Below, in pieces: positions 19,405 through 24,870 of a stretch of 64,000 bases of DNA; the stretch's first letter is position 1, and the number at the start of each line of letters is the position of its first letter. Below the pieces are notes generated by a model. That model searched no databases. It had not been told where the DNA came from and was given only the letters and a program-made list of their open reading frames with translations. The stretch comes from Blastocatellia bacterium UBA7656 (GTDB lineage: Bacteria > Acidobacteriota > Blastocatellia > UBA7656): NCBI GenBank assembly GCA_002483445.1, contig DLHY01000086.1:1-64000 (forward strand). The letters are read 5' to 3'. The position numbers and the translations under genes are program-made.

Positions 19405-19602
19405 ATGACTTTGCTCAGAGGAAAAAATACGAAGGCCACGAGTCGCGCGATCCATCTGTGGATCGAACAACGCGCGTGTGGCCATGCGTCCTTTGGGCCG
19501 AGTGCCTGCCTTAATTCATTGAATTTACGGCTAGATGGCGCGTTTTCCAGAGGTAGCATGATATCGACAGAGATAGTCGATTATAGCCACAGCCGACATT
19601 GA
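19405..19602 (+). CDS. Possible leader peptide of the tRNA array
   Basis: A 65-codon open frame from ATG 19405, preceded at a good distance by GAGGAG and lying 30 bases after a candidate promoter. Its product has no recognisable domain. Much of its sequence lies within a strong hairpin (19434-19483), so it may instead be non-coding leader RNA. If translated, its position ahead of a terminator-like hairpin and the array would suit attenuation, which is speculative. Confidence 0.3.
   Translation: MTLLRGKNTKATSRAIHLWIEQRACGHASFGPSACLNSLNLRLDGAFSRGSMISTEIVDYSHSRH
19434..19483 (+). ncRNA. Long hairpin in the array leader
   Basis: Three nested helices: GGCCAC with GTGGCC, CGCG with CGCG, and CGATCCA with TGGATCG around loop TCTG. 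Small internal loops separate them. No T-run follows, so it is a structured RNA element rather than a terminator. Confidence 0.5.
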
Positions 19603-19607
19603 TGAAG

Positions 19608-19630
19608 CGGGAGCGGATCTCCCGCTCCCG
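19608..19630 (+). ncRNA. Leader hairpin
   Basis: CGGGAGCGG and CCGCTCCCG pair perfectly over 9 bp around the loop ATCTC. No U-tract follows. Confidence 0.5.
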
Positions 19631-19658
19631 AAATCTCAAAAGAAAAGCTACTGAAGAG

Positions 19659-19717
19659 ACATAAGGAGCGGGCGATTATCGAGCCTTGGGTTCGGTCGCT
19701 CGCCCTTTATGTTTTTT
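19659..19717 (+). terminator. Terminator-like hairpin before the tRNA array
   Basis: ACATAA pairs with TTATGT, GGGCGA with TCGCCC, and an inner CGAGCC with GGTTCG. The structure ends in six T residues. It would end the leader transcript upstream of the first tRNA unless transcription reads through. A perfect -35-like TTGACA (19716-19721) follows, but no good -10 is seen. Confidence 0.6.
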
Positions 19718-19738
19718 GACAATTTATTCGCCCTTTTA

Positions 19739-19780
19739 TCGCTGATGAATAGGTGTGAAATACAACCTATTCATCAGCGA
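19739..19780 (+). promoter_or_regulatory. Perfect 16-bp hairpin immediately upstream of the first tRNA
   Basis: TCGCTGATGAATAGGT and its exact reverse complement are separated by a 10-base loop. The element ends 16 bases before the tRNA-Tyr gene. No T-run follows, so a protein-binding palindrome, an RNA processing site or an attachment-like site are all possible. Confidence 0.6.
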
Positions 19781-19796
19781 AATAGTACACGTGTGC

Positions 19797-19881
19797 GCTG
19801 AGGTGGCCGAGTGGAAAGGCGGCGGTCTGTAAAACCGCAGGTACTGGCGACCAATCGGAGGTTCGAATCCTTCCCTCAGCA
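19797..19881 (+). tRNA. tRNA-Tyr (GUA)
   Basis: Anticodon loop CUGUAAA on stem GCGGU/ACCGC, acceptor GCUGAGG/CCUCAGC, T-loop UUCGAAU, long variable arm as expected for bacterial Tyr. No encoded CCA, as throughout the array. First gene of the array. Confidence 0.93.
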
Positions 19882-19885
19882 TTGA

Positions 19886-19957
19886 AGGGGCGTGAGGTAA
19901 CAGGAAGCCTGAAGGTCTCCAAAACCTTTCGTCCGGGTTCGAATCCTGGCGCTCCTG
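19886..19957 (+). tRNA. tRNA-Trp (CCA)
   Basis: Anticodon loop CUCCAAA on stem AAGGU/ACCUU, acceptor AGGGGCG/CGCUCCU, T-loop UUCGAAU. Four bases separate it from tRNA-Tyr. Confidence 0.92.
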
Positions 19958-19958
19958 T

Positions 19959-20041
19959 GGAGGGCTCGCTCAACTGGTAGAGCAGCAGTCTTGAAAACTG
20001 TCGGGCTGCGGCCTGTGAGAGTTCGAATCTCTCGCCCTCCT
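19959..20041 (+). tRNA. tRNA-Ser (UGA)
   Basis: Anticodon loop CUUGAAA, acceptor GGAGGGC/GCCCUCC, long variable arm, T-loop UUCGAAU. The discriminator base is U, whereas bacterial Ser tRNAs normally have G. Confidence 0.88.
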
Positions 20042-20047
20042 TCACGG

Positions 20048-20131
20048 GGAGATGTGGGTGAACTGGTAAAACCGCTGTCCTGCTAAGACAGAGCCTCGCG
20101 AGGCACGCAGGTTCGAATCCTGCCATCTCCG
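20048..20131 (+). tRNA. tRNA-Ser (GCU)
   Basis: Anticodon loop CUGCUAA on stem CUGUC/GACAG, acceptor GGAGAUG/CAUCUCC, long variable arm with GCCUCGCGAGGC, T-loop UUCGAAU, discriminator G. Confidence 0.93.
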
Positions 20132-20134
20132 TAG

Positions 20135-20278
20135 CAGGGGTCGGTGGTCAGGGGTCAGGGGTCGGTGAAGCGTCAGAGCATTAGTGTTAAATCTTCATCA
20201 AGTATCCGACTGGCGTTTGCTTGTTGAAAAGATCGGATCGCGTCGGGAGTAAAACTGACCCCTGACCACCGACCCCTG
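20135..20278. repeat. 24-bp inverted repeat inside the tRNA array
   Basis: The 24 bases at 20135-20158 and 20255-20278 are exact reverse complements, built from GGGGTCGGTGGTCA/GACCCCT words. They enclose about 96 bases without a gene. The same words occur at the window start. Confidence 0.8.
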
Positions 20279-20297
20279 ACCCCTGACCCCTGCTCAA

Positions 20298-20373
20298 GGG
20301 CCTGTAGCTCAGATGGAATGAGAGCGCAAGTTTGCGGAACTTGAGGTCGCAGGTTCAAGTCCTGTCAGGCTCA
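20298..20373 (+). tRNA. tRNA-Arg (GCG), rare anticodon
   Basis: Stem CAAGU/ACUUG holds the loop UUGCGGA, giving anticodon GCG (20334-20336) for CGC/CGU. Acceptor GGGCCUG/CAGGCUC, T-loop UUCAAGU. Bacteria normally read these codons with ACG edited to ICG, so a genomic GCG is unusual. Confidence 0.85.
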
Positions 20374-20379
20374 TTTCGG

Positions 20380-20453
20380 GCCGGAGTGGCGCAACTGGCA
20401 GACGCACAGGTTTCAGAAACCTGGTCGTGAGAGTTCGAATCTCTCCTTCGGCA
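20380..20453 (+). tRNA. tRNA-Leu (CAG) with a short variable region
   Basis: Anticodon CAG at 20414-20416 in loop UUCAGAA. Acceptor GCCGGAG/CUUCGGC and D-arm (GCGCAACUGGCAGACGC) look leucine-like. The variable region is only five bases (20424-20428), where bacterial Leu tRNAs have a long arm. Confidence 0.85.
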
Positions 20454-20458
20454 TCATT

Positions 20459-20541
20459 GCGGATGTGGCGGAACGGTATACGCGCAAGGTCGAGATCCTT
20501 GTGGGATGAGTCCCGTGGAGGTTCAAGTCCTCTCATCCGCA
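20459..20541 (+). tRNA. tRNA-Leu (GAG)
   Basis: Anticodon loop UCGAGAU on stem CAAGG/CCUUG, acceptor GCGGAUG/CAUCCGC, normal long variable arm GGGAUGAGUCCC, T-loop UUCAAGU. Confidence 0.92.
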
Positions 20542-20583
20542 TGTTATAGCGGCTTGCAGATGTGTGAACAGCGAAAGGGGTTC

Positions 20584-20635
20584 CTGACGCAGAGGCGCAG
20601 AGACGCAGAGTTTACGCAGAGAAGAGTCTTTGCGT
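20584..20635. repeat. ACGCAGAG repeat inside the array
   Basis: GACGCAGAGGCGCAGAGACG, followed by CAGAGTTTACGCAGAG, in the 172-base gap between two Leu tRNA genes; also seen at 812 and 32717. No tRNA is found in this gap. Confidence 0.7.
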
Positions 20636-20713
20636 AAATGAAAAGCTCGTTGCTTTTTCTCTTTCCTGTTCATTCAACCGAAAGCCGCCGTAAGGCAAAA
20701 GGGCAAAAGTTCT

Positions 20714-20798
20714 GCGGAAGTGGCGTAACAGGAAAACGCGGCAGGCTCAAACCCTGCTGAACTTTCGTTCACTGAGGGTTCGACTCCCTCCTTCCGCA
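20714..20798 (+). tRNA. tRNA-Leu (CAA)
   Basis: Anticodon loop CUCAAAC on stem GCAGG/CCUGC, acceptor GCGGAAG/CUUCCGC, long variable arm, T-loop UUCGACU. Confidence 0.92.
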
Positions 20799-20801
20799 CT
20801 C

Positions 20802-20873
20802 GCTTCGTTGGTCCAGTAGGAAGGACGCTGCGCTGCCAGCGCGGAAGCGCGAGTTCGAATCTCGCACGAAGCT
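20802..20873 (+). tRNA. tRNA-Gly (GCC)
   Basis: Anticodon loop CUGCCAG on stem CUGCG/CGCGG, acceptor GCUUCGU/ACGAAGC, T-loop UUCGAAU, discriminator U as usual for Gly. Confidence 0.9.
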
Positions 20874-20879
20874 TCCTCT

Positions 20880-20951
20880 ACGCGCGTAGCCAAGTGGTCA
20901 AGGCATCGGTCTGCAAAACCGACATCACGGGTTCGACTCCCGTCGCGCGTT
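20880..20951 (+). tRNA. tRNA-Cys (GCA)
   Basis: Anticodon loop CUGCAAA on stem UCGGU/ACCGA, acceptor ACGCGCG/CGCGCGU, T-loop UUCGACU, discriminator U as usual for Cys. Confidence 0.92.
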
Positions 20952-20957
20952 TCACGG

Positions 20958-21033
20958 GCCGGAGTGGCGTAACTGGAAAACGCGCGGCGCTTAAACCGTC
21001 GTTTGGTTGAGGGTTCGACTCCCTTCTCCGGCA
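20958..21033 (+). tRNA. tRNA-Leu (UAA) with a short variable region
   Basis: Anticodon UAA at 20992-20994 in loop CUUAAAC on stem CGGCG/CGUCG. Acceptor GCCGGAG/CUCCGGC. The variable region is seven bases (21002-21008), too short for the usual Leu long arm. Confidence 0.85.
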
Positions 21034-21037
21034 TCGA

Positions 21038-21110
21038 GGGGTGTTGGGCAAGAGGTTAAGCCGCGGCTCTTTCAAAGCCGAAATCATGGGTTCGATCCCC
21101 ATACACCCTA
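21038..21110 (+). tRNA. tRNA-Glu (UUC)
   Basis: Anticodon loop CUUUCAA on stem CGGCU/AGCCG, acceptor GGGGUGU/ACACCCU, T-loop UUCGAUC. Confidence 0.92.
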
Positions 21111-21115
21111 TCTGT

Positions 21116-21189
21116 GGCGGACGTAGCTCAACTGGCAGAGCGCGAGTTTGTGACACTCGTCAGTGCGGGTTCGAGTCCCGTCGTTCGCC
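21116..21189 (+). tRNA. tRNA-His (GUG)
   Basis: Anticodon loop UUGUGAC on stem CGAGU/ACUCG. An extra 5' G (G-1) pairs with C73, the histidine identity feature. T-loop UUCGAGU. Confidence 0.93.
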
Positions 21190-21195
21190 CTTCGA

Positions 21196-21267
21196 TGGGA
21201 GATCGTCTAACGGGCAGGATGTCAGGCTCTGACCCTGATGGTTGTGGTTCGAATCCACATCTCCCAG
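21196..21267 (+). tRNA. tRNA-Gln (CUG)
   Basis: Anticodon loop CUCUGAC on stem UCAGG/CCUGA, acceptor UGGGAGA/UCUCCCA, T-loop UUCGAAU, discriminator G. Confidence 0.92.
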
Positions 21268-21271
21268 TTCG

Positions 21272-21344
21272 GGTCCCGTAGCTCAGGTGGGAGAGCGCAT
21301 CCCCGACAAGGATGAGGTCGATAGTTCAACTCTATCCGGGGCCA
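21272..21344 (+). tRNA. tRNA-Val (GAC)
   Basis: Anticodon loop CCGACAA on stem CAUCC/GGAUG, acceptor GGUCCCG/CGGGGCC, T-loop UUCAACU. A 124-base gap follows, with AAAAGGCAAAAG words. Confidence 0.9.
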
Positions 21345-21468
21345 TGGGGAAGGCAAAAGTAAAAAGGCAAAAGGCAAAAGTCAGTGTTCAACCGTTTGTC
21401 GCCTTTGCAAAATTTCTTTCTCGAAAACCGAAACGAGTTCGGTTCGCGAATTCGTCGCTTCACTATCA

Positions 21469-21540
21469 GGCGTCGTGGTGTAAAGGATGCACATCCGATT
21501 GTCGATCGGAGGGACGCGGGTTCGAGTCCCGTCGACGCCG
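21469..21540 (+). tRNA. tRNA-Asp (GUC)
   Basis: Anticodon loop UUGUCGA on stem UCCGA/UCGGA, acceptor GGCGUCG/CGACGCC, T-loop UUCGAGU, discriminator G. Confidence 0.92.
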
Positions 21541-21599
21541 TTGAATAAAGCGGATGATCAGGTTTTTGCCTTTTACCTTTTGCCTTTTTCCTTGTTCAC

Positions 21600-21695
21600 G
21601 CCCCTGTCGCTTAAATGGTAAAGCCCTCGTTTTATAAACGAGCAAAGCGCCAGCCAGATAAGCTGGTCATCCGGGTTCGAGTCCCGGCGGGGGCA
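21600..21695 (+). tRNA. Class II tRNA with UAU (Ile) anticodon, atypical
   Basis: A 96-base tRNA with acceptor GCCCCUG/CGGGGGC, D-stem GCUU/AAGC, anticodon stem CUCGU/ACGAG, loop UUUAUAA (anticodon UAU at 21633-21635) and T-loop UUCGAGU. The variable region is 28 bases and forms CCAGC/GCUGG. Bacteria normally read AUA with a CAU anticodon modified to lysidine, and Ile tRNAs have short variable loops. Either it reads AUA directly or it is charged by a class II-recognising synthetase (Ser, Leu or Tyr). Confidence 0.8.
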
Positions 21696-21699
21696 TCGC

Positions 21700-21771
21700 G
21701 GGCTTGAAGCTTTAACAGTGAAGCACCTGCCTTTTAAGCAGGGGAACGGGGGGCGGTACCCCGCGGGCCTA
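21700..21771 (+). tRNA. Degenerate tRNA-Lys-like (UUU)
   Basis: Acceptor GGGCUUG/CGGGCCU (three wobble pairs), D-stem GCUU/AAGC, anticodon stem CCUGC/GCAGG with loop CUUUUAA (UUU at 21733-21735), T-stem CGGGG/CCCCG. The T-loop is GGCGGUA instead of UUCRANY, and the D-loop UAACAGUG lacks the GG pair, so the canonical elbow contacts are missing. It may be decayed or may have a non-standard role. Confidence 0.7.
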
Positions 21772-21772
21772 T

Positions 21773-21845
21773 GACGGAATAGCTCAGTCGGAAGAGCGGC
21801 GGTCTTACAAGCCGCAGGGCGCGAGTTCAAATCTTGCTTCCGTCA
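21773..21845 (+). tRNA. tRNA-Val (UAC)
   Basis: Anticodon loop CUUACAA on stem GCGGU/GCCGC, acceptor GACGGAA/UUCCGUC, T-loop UUCAAAU. It begins two bases after the Lys-like gene. Confidence 0.9.
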
Positions 21846-21861
21846 TCAATGGGTTTATCAC

Positions 21862-21933
21862 TCTGGTGTAATTCAGTGGAAGAATGCCTGCCTGTTAAGC
21901 AGGAAGTCGCTGGTTCGAATCCAGCCACCAGAG
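21862..21933 (+). tRNA. tRNA-Asn (GUU)
   Basis: Anticodon loop CUGUUAA on stem CCUGC/GCAGG, acceptor UCUGGUG/CACCAGA, T-loop UUCGAAU, discriminator G. Confidence 0.92.
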
Positions 21934-21940
21934 CCAGTTT

Positions 21941-22014
21941 CGGGGTGTAGCTCAGTTGGCCAGAGCGCCCGGCTTGGGACCGGGAGGCCGCAGGTTCAAG
22001 TCCTGCCGTCCCGA
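21941..22014 (+). tRNA. tRNA-Pro (UGG)
   Basis: Anticodon loop CUUGGGA on stem CCCGG/CCGGG, acceptor CGGGGUG/CGUCCCG, T-loop UUCAAGU. The first pair C1-G72 is the bacterial Pro identity feature. Confidence 0.93.
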
Positions 22015-22020
22015 CTTCGA

Positions 22021-22091
22021 GGGGTCGTAGTTCAATGGCAGAATGCTGCGCCTGCACCGCAGCGATGTCGGTTCGAATCCGACCGATTCCA
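22021..22091 (+). tRNA. tRNA-Ala (UGC)
   Basis: Anticodon loop CCUGCAC on stem CUGCG/CGCAG, acceptor GGGGUCG/CGAUUCC, T-loop UUCGAAU. Pairs G3-U70 (the Ala identity element) and G4-U69 are present. Confidence 0.92.
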
Positions 22092-22095
22092 CTTC

Positions 22096-22169
22096 GCGCC
22101 CGTAGCATAATGGATCAGTGCGCTTCTCTTCTAAAGAAGTCGGTGCGAGTTCAAGTCTCGCCGGGCGCT
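22096..22169 (+). tRNA. tRNA-Arg (UCU)
   Basis: Anticodon loop CUUCUAA on stem CUUCU/AGAAG, acceptor GCGCCCG/CGGGCGC, T-loop UUCAAGU. It is the last tRNA before the HEPN-motif gene. Confidence 0.92.
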
Positions 22170-22238
22170 TTGAGATAGATTGTGAATGTTGCTGTATAGC
22201 AAAGTGTGAAATCCAGACGAAAAGGAGTTGATAAGCCA

Positions 22239-23324
22239 ATGAGTAGCTCATTACAAGTTTCATTTCTTCCTTGGGCCGGTTTCGAGCAAAGCATTGTGAT
22301 TGGACCAATCACGTTCTGGCCTTACTATAAAGAGGCGGATCAAAGAATTAATGATCCAGAAGTCAGGCTACATCTTGATAGACACTTCAAGAGCCATGTA
22401 GACCATCAGGGCAGTCCCGTCAAAACGATAACGGTTTGCTCCTATGGAGACTCTGGATTCCGCCCGTTGAATGATGAACAAACAAACGACTTGAGGGATG
22501 CCGTCAACGCTCTCTTATTCGCCTCAATCGCGCCCCATATTAAGAACGCAGTTGAATCAGGGAATCACTCATTAGGTCCAGCAACTGCTGATGTCTTCGA
22601 GTGGATCTCTTTAAATTTCGTTCCCGGCATCGACCATCTTGCGGTAAGAGCAGGGAGCTTAACACATATGGGATTAAAGATTGACAATATCTTTTTCTCG
22701 AAACCATGGGCAACAGGAGGAATGTTATGGAAACCCTCAGCATCTCTTGTAGACGGGTTGAGCGAATGCTTTGCTCCAGAAGTAGCTCCAGAAGCAAGAG
22801 AATGTATCTTTCGAAGCTTGGAGTGGTTTCGAATGGTGCATCTGGAAAACAATTCTGTTTCAGCACTAGCTAAAGTCGTGATGATGGTGATGGCCTTTGA
22901 AGTTCTGCTTCAGTTTAAAATGAGCAAATGGAAATTCGTGGCTGCCGTACAGAAGTGCCTTGCGCACGAGGAATCATTCAAAGGTTCTCGGCCAAATATA
23001 AAGGGAGAGATGAAAGAGCTTACTTTGGCAGATTGCTGGGCATGGGATTTCTACGAACTCAGAAACCGCATTGTTCACGGAGCCAAGATTGAGCCCAAAG
23101 AATTTCAATACAGTAGCGAATGGACACATGGGACAGTTGCGGACGTTGTTTTCTTAGAATGTGTGAAGTACGAGTTGTTCAAGAATAAATGCATTGGAAA
23201 TGATAGAAGACAATCATGCAGAGAAATCTTTCCTGATTCGAGTGATGAGGAGATTTCCAATCTTGCATCAATAGTTGTTTTGGGAAATAGAATCCTTCAG
23301 CGATCACTCGGCTGGATAGGATGA
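22239..23324 (+). CDS. HEPN-motif protein embedded in the tRNA array
   Basis: A 361-residue soluble protein of no family I can name. The C-terminal third is helical and contains Arg275-N-R-I-V-His280 in ELRNRIVHG, the Rx4-6H motif of HEPN domains. Many HEPN proteins are metal-independent RNases that cut tRNA, mRNA or rRNA in toxin, abortive infection and CRISPR systems. The N-terminal 180 residues (VSFLPWAGFEQSIVIGPI, DIFEWISLNFVPG-like) resemble no domain I recognise and may be a sensor. Start at ATG 22239 behind AAAGGAG. It is more AT-rich than its surroundings, suggesting transfer. It lies between tRNA-Arg(UCU) and tRNA-Arg(UCG) on the array strand, 13 bases before the latter. An RNA ligase gene follows within 400 bases. 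Confidence 0.75.
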   Translation: MSSSLQVSFLPWAGFEQSIVIGPITFWPYYKEADQRINDPEVRLHLDRHFKSHVDHQGSPVKTITVCSYGDSGFRPLNDEQTNDLRDAVNALLFASIAPHIKNAVESGNHSLGPATADVFEWISLNFVPGIDHLAVRAGSLTHMGLKIDNIFFSKPWATGGMLWKPSASLVDGLSECFAPEVAPEARECIFRSLEWFRMVHLENNSVSALAKVVMMVMAFEVLLQFKMSKWKFVAAVQKCLAHEESFKGSRPNIKGEMKELTLADCWAWDFYELRNRIVHGAKIEPKEFQYSSEWTHGTVADVVFLECVKYELFKNKCIGNDRRQSCREIFPDSSDEEISNLASIVVLGNRILQRSLGWIG

Positions 23325-23336
23325 ATATACAGAAAG

Positions 23337-23411
23337 CGGGGCGTAGCTCAGATGGACGAGAGCATTCGGCTTCGAACCGAAAGGCCGCAGGTTCAAGTCC
23401 TGCCGCCCTGA
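23337..23411 (+). tRNA. tRNA-Arg (UCG)
   Basis: Anticodon loop CUUCGAA on stem UUCGG/CCGAA, acceptor CGGGGCG/CGCCCUG, T-loop UUCAAGU. It starts 13 bases after the HEPN-motif gene, which implies a shared transcript. Confidence 0.92.
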
Positions 23412-23449
23412 CTCGTGATTTGAAAGTGACAGGCGAAGAGAAAACCGTT

Positions 23450-23482
23450 TCTCATCACTCATCACTCATTACTCATCACTAT
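23450..23482. repeat. TCATCACTCAT short repeat in the array
   Basis: CATCACTCATCACTCATTAC lies between tRNA-Arg and tRNA-Phe; the same unit occurs at 2600 and 10700. Confidence 0.65.
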
Positions 23483-23485
23483 CAA

Positions 23486-23559
23486 GGTTGGGTAGCTCAG
23501 CCAGGTAGAGCAGTGGATTGAAAATCCATGTGTCGGCGGTTCAATTCCGTCCCCGACCA
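23486..23559 (+). tRNA. tRNA-Phe (GAA)
   Basis: Anticodon loop UUGAAAA on stem GUGGA/UCCAU, acceptor GGUUGGG/CCCGACC, T-loop UUCAAUU. Confidence 0.92.
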
Positions 23560-23564
23560 CTTTG

Positions 23565-23636
23565 TGCGGAGTCAGCTAACTGGAAGGCTGCCAGTCTTTG
23601 ACACTGGTCATTTGGGTCCGAATCCCAACTCCGCAG
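23565..23636 (+). tRNA. tRNA-Gln (UUG)
   Basis: Anticodon loop CUUUGAC on stem CCAGU/ACUGG, acceptor UGCGGAG/CUCCGCA, discriminator G. The T-loop is UCCGAAU, so the near-universal U55 is C, another deviation within this array. Confidence 0.88.
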
Positions 23637-23688
23637 TTGGGCCGTGAAGAGAGCCGATGACCAAATTGAGAAAAGCGAGGTGATGCGC

Positions 23689-24654
23689 ATGGAAAAAAGC
23701 ACTCATAAAGTTGAAGTCGTTCCTGTGGTTTTAGAGCCGCATCCAAACGCGGACTCTCTTTCGATTGTAAAAGTCTTTGGCGGCTATACGGTTTGCGTCC
23801 GAACTGACGACTGGCAGGACGAGCATATAGGCGCTTACATTCCGCCAGACTCAGTAGTTGATAGCTCAAGGTCTGAATTCGCATTCCTCCAGGGCCATGA
23901 GCGCATCAAGGTCAAGCGTCTGCGCGGCATAGTTTCGATGGGGCTGCTCATCCCTGCGCCTGAGTGGGCAAAGGCAGGAGACAACCTGGCGGAACATTTC
24001 AATGTGACTCATTACGAGCCGCCTCTGCCAACGTCCGCCAGAGGAGATACTGAAGCCGCGCCGCAAGGTTATCGCCCGGTTTATGACGTGGATTCTCTGC
24101 GCCGTTTCACTCATTTGTTCGTCGAAGGCGAGCCTGTGTGGATAACGGAAAAGATTCATGGTGCGAGCGCCCGGTTTTGTTTTGCCGGTGGTCGGATGTA
24201 TGCGGGTAGCCGCACGACCTGGAAGAAATTCGATGAGAACAATCTGTGGTGGAAGTGCCTTGAGCAGCGCCCGGAGGTGGCTCAGTTCTGCGCCGAGAAT
24301 CCTCAGATGACCGTCTACGGAGAAGCGTATGGCAGCGTGCAGAATTTGAAGTACGGCGCGAAGCCCGGTGAAGTGAGGCTTGCGGTTTTCGATATTCTGA
24401 ATTGCAGCGCATGGCTTGATCCGGAAGCTGCGTTGGAAATCGCGCCGCGCCTTCCTTGGGTTCCTCGCATTGCGACCGGACTCAGTTTCAGTGTCGAAAC
24501 CGTTCTCACCCTCGCCGAAGGGCCAAGCCTGGTTTCAGGCGCGAGCCACTTACGGGAAGGCATTGTAGTAAAACCGATGCGCGAGCGCAGCGACCCCGAA
24601 GTAGGGCGTGTTTGTCTCAAGGTCGTATCGAATGCCTATTTGGAGAAGGCATAG
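23689..24654 (+). CDS. RNA ligase, DraRnl (DRB0094/Rnl5) type
   Basis: A 321-residue nucleotidyltransferase-fold RNA ligase. The catalytic lysine is K155 in TEKIHGAS (KxxG). The further motifs are YGEAYG (III/IIIa region), REGIVVKP (IV) and LKVVS (V). The N-terminal OB-like segment (VEVVPVVLEPHPNADSLSIVKV) is the added domain of the Deinococcus Rnl group, which seals 3'-OH/5'-phosphate breaks in RNA. Start at ATG 23689 behind GCGAGG; a GTG at 23644 is possible. It lies between tRNA-Gln and tRNA-Gly in the array, so tRNA repair is an attractive role, but the substrate is inferred. Confidence 0.88.
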   Translation: MEKSTHKVEVVPVVLEPHPNADSLSIVKVFGGYTVCVRTDDWQDEHIGAYIPPDSVVDSSRSEFAFLQGHERIKVKRLRGIVSMGLLIPAPEWAKAGDNLAEHFNVTHYEPPLPTSARGDTEAAPQGYRPVYDVDSLRRFTHLFVEGEPVWITEKIHGASARFCFAGGRMYAGSRTTWKKFDENNLWWKCLEQRPEVAQFCAENPQMTVYGEAYGSVQNLKYGAKPGEVRLAVFDILNCSAWLDPEAALEIAPRLPWVPRIATGLSFSVETVLTLAEGPSLVSGASHLREGIVVKPMRERSDPEVGRVCLKVVSNAYLEKA

Positions 24655-24739
24655 ATGTTCGCCGCATCCATTACTTTAGATCAGGAGGTGTCAACAATGC
24701 TGCTCAGAAAATCGAAGATAATCGCCATCTTGAAATCAA

Positions 24740-24811
24740 GCCTCGCTGGTCTAAAGGCTAAGGCGTCAGGCTTCCAACCTGAAGAGGCGGGTTCGATTCC
24801 CGCGCGAGGCT
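24740..24811 (+). tRNA. tRNA-Gly (UCC)
   Basis: Anticodon loop CUUCCAA on stem UCAGG/CCUGA, acceptor GCCUCGC/GCGAGGC, T-loop UUCGAUU, discriminator U. It is the last tRNA of the array, lying between the RNA ligase gene and the unknown gene. Confidence 0.92.
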
Positions 24812-24870
24812 CCAACAGTTCAACCCTGCGAGCAAAGGCTCGCTCATAACTTGAAAGGTAGAAGCGAAGT

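Noticed and set aside
20135..20278. The repeats within the tRNA array as a CRISPR array
   Set aside because: There are only two inverted arms, no regular spacers and no cas genes.
20132..20713. Further tRNA genes (Met or Thr) hidden in the gaps of the array
   Set aside because: I searched the gaps by eye for TTCRANY T-loops with matching acceptors and found only repeats.
19767..22108. Minus-strand open frames across the tRNA array with peptides of the AGFEPA/GLEPP type
   Set aside because: They are antisense translations of tRNA genes, well-known artefacts. No ribosome binding site or domain supports them.
23321..23521. A small plus-strand protein over tRNA-Arg(UCG) and tRNA-Phe
   Set aside because: It overlaps clear tRNA genes and has no independent coding support.
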